From Laccaria trichodermophora (taxonomy: Eukaryota; Basidiomycota; Agaricomycetes; Agaricales; Hydnangiaceae): a stretch of DNA of 64,000 nucleotides. Shown here piece after piece: positions 46,172-58,337 of this stretch. The DNA is taken from NCBI GenBank assembly GCA_018417955.1, contig JACTVC010000025.1:496001-560000 (forward strand), in the 5' to 3' direction. How positions within the stretch are numbered: the first letter of the stretch is position 1; each line of letters opens with the position of its first letter. Position numbers and translations under genes: made by a program. The notes under the pieces are model-generated. The model saw only the letters and a program-made list of their open reading frames with translations, did not search any database and had not been told where the DNA came from.

Positions 46172-49035
46172 ATGCGTTATCCTATGAATCATTTGGGTAC
46201 CAAGCTTGTAACAACGGATGTCCCTCTTTTGAAAAGTGAAGGACAAGTTAAAGGGAGCGGTGCTTCATTTGGCAAAATCGCTTTCTCGCCAGATGGCAAG
46301 CTTGTAGCTATTGGTGACGCTAGTGGCCGCTTGATAGTAAGTTACATCTCCATCATATCCTTCCGGTAAACTTACCAGTATTCCTTCATAGATTAGACGC
46401 ACTTGGACTACGTGGGGACTCCTTAGGACGTATGAGCTCGGGTCCAAAATTCGGGACATATGTTGGCACCCTGTCCAGTCAGACACCTTGCTTATCAGCT
46501 GTGGGTCAGGGAATTTTTATTGCCTAACAATGGAAGAAGAGGGTGTAAGAAACTCAATACCTCGCCGAACTGAGCCATACTGATACTGAATGTCAGGAGA
46601 AAGTCATTCGTCGGGAAGTCCCCAGCTTTATACACGCCATTGCTCTCAACGATGACGGGAATCAGTTGGCAATTGGCTACAGCGATAATACTTGCGTCTC
46701 AGTTGTTTTGCTTGACGACCCTTGCTCAGGTAACCTATGCTGATCTTTTCAAAGTGGGAGCTAAAGTTGATCATAGATATACAAAAACCTCTCATACTGC
46801 TCAAGACCTTGAAGAGACCCAACCCTGAGAACATTCCTCATAGAATATTTTACCTCTCCAATGGCACAGTTCTCATTGCGTATTTCGGTACTTTAGGTTT
46901 TTTGTGAGTGGCTTGTTCGAATCCTGATTGAACTCACTGACTTCTCAAAGTGCATATCGGGGGTTCCATCCTTACAACAAGCTGTTTGAAATTGAAGCAA
47001 AAAACTGGATGTCAGTCACTGTCGGCCAATGGTACACGCTCACTTACTCACTTCTCATCAGTGGAGGTGTTGCTCTCTCTCCATCGAAGCTAACTCTTGC
47101 AGTTACAAATTTGACGGATGGTATCGACTACTACTCTATTACCCAGCAGCGCTACACACACTCAATAGGATATGATGCCACAAAGGGCAGCACAACCATT
47201 CGTTACACTGAGATCGTGTTCTTAGACAACATGGCCGTGGCGGCTGCTCACGTGTCAGGAAGTCTCGTCGTTGCAAGCTGGGACCCTAATTTGAAACCTT
47301 CTATCAATGTTCTTCACAAGAACGATGGGACTCTCAGCTGTAAGTGACATTTTCCTCCTGTTTATCGTTCATAAATGATCCACCACGCATCTCAAGTATC
47401 ACAAATACTGGTGAGTTCACCTCGAATCATTTAGTTGTACTTTCCTTGACTACTTGTTTGGCCTAGGCATACAAGCTCATCGATGAGCGGCCGACAATTC
47501 TATTTGGTAATGGCGAGGAGGTGCAGACAGACATCATGATCGCCACCTTCAAATTACCAGCATATACAGCTGAGCGGGAGAATGAAGTTGTCATGGCGGC
47601 TCACGTCGCTGTCAGTCATTTTCAAGCTATCTACATGAACAAACTAACTCTCTGATCAGCACAATCAACCAACCATTGAGATCTTACAACAAGGACAGCA
47701 GCATACAGCCAATCCTGAGCTACTCCGAGATGAGTCTCATGTTGAGTGGATGGCAGAGCCCATGGCCAAACCAGCAGGCCTGGAAGAAGGCAATCAGCCA
47801 CAAATAGCGATATATGACCAGCCACCTACCAGTATCGTCACCAGCTCGACCACAACCACCGACAACGAAGTGCTGATGAGTGCGGTCTCCAGCACTGTCA
47901 ATCCGCCACCAACCAGTGCTGTTAGCAGAACCATCCCAATTGCAAGTACCGCCAGCCAGCTCCCAGTCACCGCTACTGTTGGAAAACCACCAATGAGTGC
48001 CGTCACTGGTACTAACCAGCCACCAGCAGCCACTGCCACTGACATCGTCCCAGCCGTCACCAGTACTACCTACCAGCCGTCAGCAGCCACGACTATCATC
48101 ACTGCCATCAACCAGCCACCAACAACTGCCATCACTAGTGCTGTCAGTCAGCCACTTACTGATACGGCCGCTCAGCCATCTATGACCGTCAATCAGCCAC
48201 TGCCTACGACCAAAGACAAGCCACCGTCTACAACGCCACCATCTACCACGGTTGACCAGCCACCACCTGCCATTGTCAACCAGGTGCAAGCTCAAGCACA
48301 GGATCAACCAAAGCCGTCCACAAATTATGAGAGGTCAAAGCTGCAGGTACATTGAATTGACTCTATTACTTGATTATTTGATGACCAATTCAACAGCGAT
48401 ACCGAAAACTCCTCTTTTCTTGTTCTCTCACAGCACTTCTGGTGACAGCTGCTTGGTACATTCCACTCCCTACTTCTATCTACCAATATCAGATAGTCTC
48501 TCCATTGGGCTTTGCAAAGTCATCTGTGGCAGTGACGGTGGCATTATCCCCCATGGGAAGCTTGGAGGAAGTTGCTCAAAGCTTACCACCACAAGTGCCG
48601 TCGGCAGAGGGGATGGAGTTGTTTCTGACCATCATTTTGACAACTTTGTCTTCACAGACCTGGCCATCGACCCAGAACCCCACAGTAACACAAACAATCA
48701 CTTGTATGATCACAGAAACCGTGACCTCAAACATGGGGATGACAATCACTGTGACCACTACGGAGCAGGTGATGGTAACGGGGGTTGCTCAGAATACAGA
48801 GGTGGTCGCTAAAACCTCTACAGCATGGGGAAGCATCTTCTCTGTTTTAGCAGTTACTCTGGTCATTCTGGCTCTTATTCCCTTCCTTTCGCAACCAGTT
48901 CGCAAGAGAGCATTTGGGACGCTTTCGAGACGCCTACCCCAAGGCCTGTTACAGCACTACTTTGAACGAGACGTTCCACACAGACAAAGTTCACAGGTCA
49001 ACATTATTGCAACGGAAATGTCGGAAACATCATAA
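46172..49035 (+). CDS. WD40-repeat membrane protein with long Pro/Thr-rich linker
   Basis: Not a named gene, but this architecture occurs in Agaricomycetes. Start ATG 46172 (MRYPMNHLGTKLVTTDVPLL), then WD40-like blades: FGKIAFSPDGKLVAIGDASGRL (exon 46172-46336), WHPVQSDTLLISCGSGNFY (46392-46544), IHAIALNDDGNQLAIGYSD (46597-46739), and later VASWDPNLKPSINV. A low-complexity segment of about 190 residues rich in Pro, Thr, Ser and Gln (47750-48346) contains repeated SAV...QPP(T/A) units. The last exon (48397-49035) begins RYRKLLFSCSLTALLVTAAWY, a possible membrane helix, and has a second helix near the end (IFSVLAVTLVILALIPFL) followed by a basic cytosolic tail. The long spacer could be O-glycosylated. 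Role unknown. Introns between 46740 and 47750 are not fully resolved. Confidence 0.65.
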
Positions 49036-49749
49036 CTCAGGAGGCAGATGTAGTTCGCTGGAATGCCAAATTATCTCCTTCTCTATGGTAGTGGTTAGGA
49101 CTGTTGTACATTTACCAATGTACCTACATGATATGTATGATTGTTCATGCCCAATCACAAAATGCATATTAATTATTTAAAGATCCGATCACCTGATGTG
49201 TGATATCTTTATCCTTGACACACACATTGCATATACAACACTCCAGACTTATCTGACTTCTGGACGCATACCAATCTTCCTTGTCAGGATCATGATCATG
49301 GATACAAACATACAGCCGAATGCTGTTGCAGCACCACTAGAAGGATACGAGAGACCCAACTGCAGCCCTTTCCCCTTTGGTTCCCACATGGACAAAGATG
49401 TAGGAACGCTCCAAGCTCTGCCTAGACTATCATGATGACATCTATGAAGCTCCTCGAAGTGGACTTTGTTCACCTCAAGATTGGATCAAGCGCGGGCATT
49501 GACCCAGCTGGCTTCTCTGAAAGCGCGATGGGGTAGCTATCACTTTCCGTTCATGTACTGAGTGCTGACCAGACTCAGATGTTGTAGAGCCGCTTTCCCT
49601 GCTTCAAATCTGCATGCAATGGGGAGTGGCCATGGCCCAGTCCAACGGTGCGAATGACAGATTCTAACCCAAGTACTTGATCTGATCCGGCTAATCTTAC
49701 ATCTTGCTTCCTTATCAGTGCGTCTGGACCTACAAAGGAGGATCTACCA
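49036..49749. other. Intergenic
   Basis: 3' flank of the WD40 gene and upstream region of the next; no coding exon supported. Confidence 0.45.
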
Positions 49750-51543
49750 ATGGACACCCATAAGGTCGAGCAACCAGCGCAGTCAATCAAAACCGAAGAT
49801 TTTGAATTAGCTCTGGAAGATCCGACTCCGAGAGCCTCTAAACCTGCAGGTGCTCTAGTCCCCCCAACCCAAGCCGATCCCAACTTCGAGGCTCCAGATC
49901 CTTCTATCGTTAGCAAATTAACACAGTTTCTTTCATGCACAGTATCAACATCCAACTCTGAAAAGCAATACAAAGAAATAGCCAACGCGGCTCTACTTCT
50001 GGCATCAAGCTCTCCAAATGATGCCTCCGTCATTAAAGCCACCCTCGGGTCGTTGCCCATCAAACTGAATGTTTCGGTTGATACTACAATTGATGCTGTC
50101 GTTTCCATCCTTAAGCATGGTAATAGCCCTCCTTTTGCGCAAGCGAGCTATCTCAGGTAAGCGAACAAAATTTATGGAGGCAACGTTGCTGCCCTCAGGT
50201 AATTACAAATTGACGGATTAACGTAGCACTGCAAGCGCTACGGCTCCTCATTTTGACCACAAGTGGGCGACAAGTTTTCTTACTCAGTGTTCAATCTAAT
50301 CAAAATCAATCTTAGCTCGGCTGGTCCTTTCGGTACTTTTTCTTTCCAACCTCAAGGACCTCAATTTGGGATGTTCAATCCACACAACAACAACGTTCAA
50401 GGGCCATCAAATGCAATGTACGGCGCAACTCATAGTTTCTCGGCTTTGTGAGCAGAGCATCGGTGATTTTTGTTTAATCTGATAATCTGGCTTCAGTGGT
50501 CAAGGACCGCAATATAGTGGTCCCTCAGTTGGTCCAACCCAAGCACCACTGTGAGTAAAGCAGATTGTATACTCTGTTGTATATCTAACGCTTTTACCCG
50601 AGCCATAGTCCAACCCACCACAGACATCCATCTAACAGCCCGTCATTTGGGTCAAACCAAGCGTTCTTGTGAGTGGAGCTTTCAGATGATATTTTTAACA
50701 TCTAATGATTTGCCTTAGTCCAACTCCCCAAGAACAGCCTACCAGCCCCTCGACCATCCTGAACCAAACATCGTTGTGAGTAAAATATTGAGTTTATCTA
50801 TTCTTCTATATATCTAATGGTTTACTCTCGCAATGCTAGCGGACAAACTGAGCAAGAACAATCCCCCAGTGGCCCTTCAATTGGGCAAAACCAGTCATCA
50901 TCATAAGTGAAGAATTGAATCTGAATCTCCTTCCCGGGCCTGACCAACTCTCCCAGTATTCCACCAGCTGCGCCAAAAGAGAAGTAAGTGATATCTGTTA
51001 TCAATTTTTGAACATCTTTCTAACTCTTTTGCTCATAGGATCAAACGTCTGATATATGTTCCAACTGAAGAACACAAGGCTATGCGGAGAAACAACAAGA
51101 TTCACATTTTTCTCAAGGACCAGACCATCCAGAGGCAACCAGACCACAACTTCCAGATCGTCATCACGTCAGCCCTCTATGCCATAGACAAGGTGCCTTT
51201 GGTTCTGGCATGCTTGGACAAGTGGACGTTCCGACCAGGTGATCTCTGGATCAACAAACACCTCGAAAACCTCATCAAAACAAAAGTCTGGTTCCTAAAC
51301 AAACAAAATGAGTGGGTTGACGTGACGAAGAGCTATTTTGAAGACAATGCAGCAATCTATCACCCTGTACTGGAACATACCCATGTTCTCACACATACAA
51401 AGAACAGAAGAGAAGAGCCAGCATGGCTCACGAAGAAGCAATTCTTCAAGCGCAGGGATCAGGAGATGTACGTTAACCCACCATGGCCACCAGCACCGGG
51501 AACTTCGTCGGAGATTAGGGCTAAGTCCCTCACTCCCAATTGA
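49750..51543 (+). CDS. Unrecognised gene containing an array of symmetric mini-exons (one donor broken)
   Basis: Exons: 49750-50156, 50227-50262, 50316-50447, 50497-50550, 50609-50668, 50719-50775, 50840-50902, a short one near 50957-50983 (IPPAAPKE), and a last exon 51041-51543. Every joint is phase 2 and every middle exon is a multiple of 3 nt. The 54-, 60-, 57- and 63-nt exons encode similar Pro/Gln/Ser-rich modules (each with a GP or PT start and an N/T-Q-x-(S/P/F)-L-like end), so they look like tandem duplicates. The donor after 50902 reads ATAAGT, not GTAAGT; unspliced, the frame stops at TAA 50904-50906. The N-terminal exon is helical (SIVSKLTQFLSCTVS...). The last exon carries HIFLKDQTIQ, DKWTFRPGDLWINKHLENL and a basic C-terminus. 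No known domain recognised. Confidence 0.6.
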
Positions 51544-52509
51544 CAGCACTCGACAATTAGGCTCTAGACTATGCCAACCCACTATCGCCACCAGAACTGG
51601 GAAGTAAGTCGCATAGGGAGGTTGGCATTGAGGTCACTTGTAATTGACAGCACTCTTTCCACTTTGAGTACTTTGGCGTAGTCTAGGCCTCCTTAAGCTT
51701 GCTCTACATGTATCTGAATCCTTTATTTTCTTAGTACTTGCGCCTGATAGCTCCGAAGTATTGCATGATTATGATCATGAATTCATGGATGTCGCTCAAG
51801 GCTACTACACCACCTGCACATCAACTATGGTATACGTACATGATGTGCAAGCGCGTGGCGCTCTAGATCTTCCGGCCCCAGTCATCTAAGATTAGGAACG
51901 AGGTTCAACTCCTCTCGCACGAGCGTCATTCGCATGATCTCATCAAGTTTTTTTGGGGTGACAGTACTAGTTAGTGCTCCTGCAGGGGCCTGGGGTTTTG
52001 GACATTCTGATATACTTGGTAAAAATTCAAAGAGCCAAGGAATGAATTGGAACAATCTCGATGTCTCATGTGATTGCTCTTTGCCAAATTCATTCCGACG
52101 GCCGCGATTCGAAGTATTAATATTATGGTGATTTTTGAGACGTATATATAGGCGGCACTACTATCCCCCACTGTGCTACCTGGTAAAAGTAATCCTTCCA
52201 ATTAATTACAATGAAGTGTTATTAATGGGGATCGTTTCACTTGCGATTGATTTGGAATTTGATGTCACTAGCTTCAGCTCACGCTAGCGCTATATCTCCT
52301 TCTGTAGATAAAAAGGCAGCATGACGTAGAAACATGGTGCTGACATTTTACCCTGATAGATGATCGGACAAAGCAAAAGCCGATTTGGTTTTGAAATGGC
52401 AAGAAAACTGGTTTGACTGGTGAAATAGAACCCGAGGCAGGCGTTGGTGAGGGTACACGTTTTGATGATGCACTAGTACCAGTATGGTTTCATGATCATG
52501 GGCAACTTC

Positions 52510-52790
52510 ACGACCACCTTGCACCGCCAGCCTAGGGGCATTTTTATTATTATTCCAGTCGATCAAGGATATCGATCCTGTTAGGAAGCATTCCTTGGCC
52601 GAACCCAATTGGGACCATGGTCACGACTAGATGCCAGACTGGCCAAAACAAATGAAGTGATGACCACCTTGCAATTGGAGCCTGCAGGCATTTTTCTCCA
52701 TGCGAAGTGAGGGGAAAGTTCCTTGGCCGAACCCAATTGGGGCCTTACATCATGATGTCAGGCTGGCGAAAACAAATGAATTTCCTCTTT
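52510..52790. repeat. ~150-bp tandem duplication
   Basis: CCACCTTGCA.., GGCATTTTT, then TTCCTTGGCCGAACCCAATT and GGG.CC, GCCAGGCTGGCGAAAACAAA-like segments occur twice in the same order. Confidence 0.75.
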
Positions 52791-53879
52791 TAATGGGTAG
52801 CGGAATGTGAATCACTACCCAATATATATTTACTACTGCTCACTGATCACACATATGCAGGTTATGTAGTAGATAGCTTTATCAAACGTGAAGTTCTAAT
52901 TTTAAACCGACTATATGTAAGTGATGTTATTTGTGAGTTATTATTTGGACCAACAAGGACCCACAACAAGTCGATGACTTTGAAGCATAACAAATCCAAA
53001 CCTCTGATATACGTAGTTCCTTGCAAAGAATCGAGTTGCACCTAGATATATATATACATGTACATCGGGAACCTTCAAATTTGTTGTTAGTAGCCATGAG
53101 TGTGTAAAATTTGTTGTTAGTAGCTATAGCCATCATGAGTGTGTATATATAGTGCTTACAACCGTCCTAGACCTGTGCACGTAGCATAATCAAATGGCCA
53201 TGGCCTGCATTCAAGTTTAAAATTTGGGGATGATCGTGACCGGAGTGAATAATGCAACAAGGTACCCGACAAGCGTATTAAGGAGTAAGTTAATTTATTA
53301 TTAAAGTGCGCAGATGTCGACGACTCACGACCACTGGCAGAACATCATGACCATGGCCATTGCGATCAATTGGCTCAAGGTATAGGTAGTACTAGTACTT
53401 ATATATGAAACAAACAAGAAACAAATTAAAACAAAGCTAGCGCTAACGCTGGACGAAAGGACATTCCCAGTCCAATTGCAAAAGATATATTTTGTTTGTA
53501 TGATCATGATATATATATATATATTGAGAATAGAAGTCTGAGCAATGAGCCATATTTGTGATAAACCAGGAATACTTACTGATCATGAAAGTCCATCTTA
53601 ATCCCATGCAGATTCTATGTCATTACTAGTTGACCATGGGACTGAATAATCATAATTGTGAGGATCCGGAGAGGAAGGTCAGTCACGTTGGTGTCTGCTC
53701 GTTGTTGGCGGAAGAGGACAAAAGCATCTGTGATAAAACCCAGTCATTGCACAACGTTAACGCAACCACAGCACCACTGAAACCAGTTCTGGATCTAGAA
53801 AGATGCCCATGCAGACGAACCAAAGGATGGACGGAAGAATGGTACTAGACAGATACCACAGCCAGGGCATCATACCTGC

Positions 53880-54115
53880 AAGCCATAGGCCTAGGCCTAG
53901 GAGAGGCAGATTCGGAGAAGATGTTGCATACTAGTATAGGTCGATTGAAAGGAAGACTGAGGAAGCCACCCATGGCAAAGCCAAAGGGCGCCCAAGCCAA
54001 AGGCCTGGCATACCTGCGAGCCAGGTTTAGAGGCAGATTCGGAGAGGATGATGTGAAGACTGAAAGGAAGACTGGAGAAGGCACCCATGGCAAAGCCAAG
54101 GGGCGCCCAAGATAG
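53880..54115. repeat. ~115-bp tandem duplication
   Basis: GAGGCAGATTCGGAGA..ATG, GAAAGGAAGACTG.AG and CACCCATGGCAAAGCCAA.G, GGCGCCCAAG occur twice. Confidence 0.8.
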
Positions 54116-54265
54116 ATCTACTGAAGTACTACAGTCAACGTCGAAAGGGGTCGAAAATGGAGGTAACTATTTATAAATAATCAAGGTTGCCATCACTCGG
54201 TGCCTTAACAATTGCAAACTCAACATTTTCTCACAAGATCTCAATCGTCTCTACTCTAGTCTTTG

Positions 54266-54608
54266 CACGTCTCGGCTTTGCCGAACGTGTTATCCATCCT
54301 AGCAGGCCTCAGGCCTCATTAATCATTCTTTCTCCCCACAAATACCTCTTCTAGCCTCCGCACGTCTCGTCTTTGCCGAACGCGTGCGAAGTGGCTTCCT
54401 CGCCTTCCACCACAACTTGCCCTTCTGACCTTCTCAGAACGCTGCCTCTCTAGATCTTGCGTCTCGCGTCTCGGCTTTGCCGAACGTGAACTCTCAATAT
54501 CTCAAATACGCACACTATCTTTTAAGAATCACCTCTCCCTCTGTCTTCACACCCTCTCTTCCAACACCTTGCCTTCTCTCTCTGCGCGTCGCGGACTCAC
54601 CGAACGTG
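54266..54608 (+). repeat. Four spaced copies of a CGTCTCGGCTTTGCCGAACGTG motif
   Basis: Near 54266-54289, 54359-54384, 54466-54488 and (degenerate) 54585-54608. The core CGGCTTTGCCG is self-complementary around TTT. Intervening DNA is not repeated. Confidence 0.7.
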
Positions 54609-55773
54609 CCTTGGTCCTTGTACACCTATTGCTCAGCATATCCTCAGCATAGGCCTGTTTCAGCTTTGACAAACATCTCGAATGTTCCTTTGCTCTTCCT
54701 CCTCTTTTCCACGCCTCGCTGGAACTCTGACCAAACTCTATCGTGTTGTGACTTTGTGGATTATCAATTGAAATGCCGTGAGTACACCTTTTGTAGAGTG
54801 TCGTAATTTGGAACTAATGCAGCCCAGGCTGTAGTTTTAGACCCTTTTTCCCTGGGTCCACACAGGTGTGGACTTGGCATACATGGTGGAATAATCTGAC
54901 CTCTTCCCATGCCAAAATTTTCTACATTACCATTCCCTCACAGAATTTGTATTTGGAATTTTGAAATGGGGCGAAAAATCCATTTTCGGGGTCATAATGT
55001 AGCCCTAGGATAGGTTTTCCGAGATAGCCCATCATAATTGTTGTTTGGTGTTGGCTTTTCCCATCATCATTTGTTGATCACTTCCACTGTCAGTTGATAT
55101 GACTTCCGCTGTCAATTGATATAACTTCTGCTTTCCGCTGATATGATTTCCTTACCCTTCGTATGATTTCCGTACTTGTATGTTATATTTTATATATGTT
55201 TTTTTCCGCGCTTTTTCTCCGAAAAATAAAAACATAGGGATAGCAATAGAATGCACTTTCTGCACTTTTTCAAGACATATCACCCAAATGTATGTCACAT
55301 TACTCTCATTTTAGTGCATACACATTGTTTTAATGGGAATCCACCCATACGCGCTGTGCGAAGGACGTGTCAAAGTCGACGCGACGTTGTTGCAACACAT
55401 TCAACGAGTCACGTGACGTGTTGAACTTGGCTGCCCATCCTGCCGGTCTCGTTTTGACCAGGCTAGACTCCATCTACATTCAAGAAAACAGTTTTTTACT
55501 ATACTAATAGTAGAAAACTACAAGAAGAACAAAATATAAAGTCATGGTAGACCACAAACGGGTCAAAAAACGCAAGCGACGGTCAAGATATAATTGTACC
55601 CCTTAGAGATATTCAGACGAAGGTCGGACGTAGCACGCGTGATGGTCTCATCTACGCCGTTTGGAGGCGGTTTTGCGACGGGTATCCTCCGGCGGGGCCT
55701 TAGACGAGGGGGGAGTGGACCTTTTTAATGAAACAATAGTTAATACGTTGTGCCAGGGCATTTAGTCCCCTAC

Positions 55774-58112
55774 TTACATTTCAAGGAGATTTGAGAGGAC
55801 CCACTCGACATCGGTGCCCACCGAGAGCCATTCCTCGTTCTCCGTGCATGTGTCCCCAATAGCAGTGCCCCACCATCGTAGAGTGGCGAGGACTGTGTAG
55901 AACGCGTTCTGGCCACGGCGCTCCATATCCACCCACCCACCGTCACTGTTGGCCACTTCCCTGTGCGCCGAAGTCAAACCCCCCTGGAAAGCTGCAATGT
56001 TGCGCCATGCAGGTTGCAAGCCTTTCCACCACAACCACCATTGCTTCGCAAATGCCGGTATATCGGTAATTTTCGGGGTTGCCTTGTGCCCACAGCCCAC
56101 CCACCACGTCACCTGAGAAGGTCTGTTTTTGCTGCCGAAGCTGGCGTTGCGTCGCTCAGGCGAGAATCCCGCAAGCTTCTTGAAGGCAACATATTTTGAG
56201 ATGATGGCGTTGAAAACAGGTCCTAAATCTGGGCCTGTCAAGTGTTCGTGCGCCTTGACAAACCAGTCCAGCCAGGAGTCATCCACGCCAATAGCAGGAT
56301 GGATGGCGACGTGAGGCGTCGGTTGACAAGAGCGGACAGGAGACGTAACCATGGGGGAAGGCTGAGCAGGAGTGGGGGATGCTTGTTGGACCGAGGGCTC
56401 GTCTGGACGAGAGGCCGGAAGACGTGCGGGAGACGTGATGATAGTATCTTGGATACTGTCAACTTCTTTGACAGGTGAAGTGGTGCCTTGTGGGACAGCG
56501 GCAACAGACATTGACCCCCTGGTGCTGCGCTGCCTCGTGTTGTGAGGGATTGGCTCAACCTCGTTGTCGTTGTTCGTCTCCGTTGCTGCTGTGAGCAGAG
56601 TCGGTGTCTGTCGAAGAGCCCTCGCTATCCTCCTCATCGTCTGAGGCAATGAATTTCCTCTGCTTCTTGCGTGGCTTCTTGGATTTTTGATGCCCGTTCT
56701 TCCTTTTACGTTTTTTTCCAAGGACCGTGGCAGCTGTCGTGGCCGTCGCAGGAGGGATGGCAGAATCTGGCGAGGCATCGTTTGAGGGGACTGGTGGACT
56801 GGAGGTAGGGTGGTTGTCGACTGGTACTGATGCAGAGGTGTTGGCGACACTTGGATCCAGGGCGCGAGCCTGTTGTTCCTCAGGAGCTGGCTCTGCATCA
56901 GCAACGGAAATGTGTAGAATTTATACGTGACTCACTGTAGCATCCAGCAAGGTATGCTAAGAAATTGTTTGTAACCTCTTTGAATTTCTCCTTGTCAGCC
57001 TCTCCCCAAACCTTGGGCACGGGCGCTTTGTTGACGCCTTCGTGAATGCTTCGAAATCGATACTTAAGTGAGCATCCAAGTTTAGACGGCTCAAACAACT
57101 TACCTGATGAGGTTGAGCTGTCCCTGTCTCTTCGGCTCAGGGCCACCCAAAAAGATAGAACAGTGCATACCGAGGCTTGCACTGATTGCTTGCGCAAAAG
57201 GCGTTAAGATGACGCCAATTTGGTTGAGAGTGCTAAGGGAAGACGGTCAGCACTGCAAATGAATATTCAATCAAAGAACAACGTACGTTTGGGTATCTTG
57301 CGGTGATAGGAGCAATGGGAGGCCCTGACGATCTTTCAATTCTGCCTTCGCGGTCTTGTGGTCAGTAATAGCCTTCTGAGTCCACTCCTCCTGCTCCTCC
57401 TCACTGAGTTCAAGGAATTTTTCCTTCTTGAACTTGTTGATGGCGGCGGCGCGACTTTTGTCAGAGACACTGGTTGATTTGAACTGGTCGTCGAAAGCAC
57501 GCTTGAGTGATTCGAAATTTGCTTTCCCCCACGCTTCCCAGCCCGATTTAAGCTTCGGGATCGACTCGTTGGTCCCTGATAGCCTTGAGATCAATATACT
57601 GACGGGATCGTGGACCTTCTTAGATGATTGGAGGTTGGATACACGTTCTGCTTTTTGGGTACGATAGTATAACCAGCTTGAGATTGCCTGTCTGCTAGGT
57701 TAGAAATATATTGGGATGTATTAACCGAGATACATACCTTTCCGACATGACTTATGACCTCCCCTTTGAGCTTTGCGTCGGCCGGCAAAAGATCTTCAGC
57801 AATTGTAGAAGACGGCGTCGAGGGAGAAGGGTCGTCGTTGTCGATTGGTAAGGTCCAATGAAAACGCGCAAACCACTCGTTAACAACCTGGTCAACATAC
57901 GCAGTGCGACGAGCTTTGGAATGGAGTCCCGCTTCTTTGTAGGGCTGGATGTGGCCCTCAAGGAATGATAAGCGGGCGCCTTTTGCCCAGCCTTTCTTCA
58001 GGGTGCGGAGTAAAGGCACGGGATCCCTAAAATGGCAAAACATAAACAAAAAACAACAAAACAGGTTTATCACGAACCACGATGCGCCAGAGTGGTCAGT
58101 CTCGCTTGCCAT
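55774..58112 (-). CDS. Multicopy Agaricomycete transposon-associated protein
   Basis: No named family; its segments recur in mushroom genomes beside DNA transposons. Start ATG 58112-58110 (MASETDHSGASW); a 51-bp intron; exon from 58026 with DPVPLLRTLKKGWAKGARLSFLE and VDQVVNEWFARFHWTLPIDND; further exons with LKSGWEAWGKANFESLKRAFD, KEKFLELSEEEQEEWTQKAI, TLNQIGVILTPFAQAISASL and GKKRKRKNGHQKSKKPRKKQR plus an acidic SDDEEDSE stretch (nuclear type). The C-terminal exon ends WLSVGTDVEWVLSNLLEM-stop (55774). Between the acidic stretch (~56650) and the C-terminal exon the frame changes without an obvious splice pair, so a frameshift is possible. Confidence 0.55.
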
Positions 58113-58337
58113 ACTTTCGCGTTGAAGGAGGATGAAAAAGGGGGAAAAAGTAGGTATGTACTCCCGCCCAGCTGCTCTTTTGGTGGCTCTCAACTACGTA
58201 ACACCCGCTTTCCGCTGTGGGAAGGAAGCCCAGAAGCCAGTCGCGCCATGGATAAAAACGTCAACTTTTTTTTCCCCCCACTTTCCAACTTTCATTCCCA
58301 ACGCTTACTCATCATTTCAACCACCTCTTACATTTCG

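Larger units (their letters stand above)
51544..55773. other. Gene-poor, AT-rich region with small tandem duplications
   Basis: I find no supported coding gene. It holds duplicated segments (52510-52790, 53040-53110, 53880-54115), a four-fold short motif (54266-54608), many TATATA runs, and a possible tRNA-like stretch (51843-51925) that does not fold well. The open frame at 53921-54115 is the translation of the tandem duplication. Confidence 0.5.

Noticed and set aside
49575..50108. 177-codon minus-strand open frame
   Set aside because: Shadow of the first exon of the plus-strand mini-exon gene, which has coherent splice joints.
51843..51925. tRNA-like stretch ending GAGGTTCAACTCCTCTCGCACGA
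   Set aside because: The T-arm and a near-complementary acceptor can be drawn, but the D-arm and a 7-nt anticodon loop cannot, so I do not call a tRNA gene.
53921..54115. 64-codon basic open frame
   Set aside because: Arises from a ~115-bp tandem duplication; no splice or family support.
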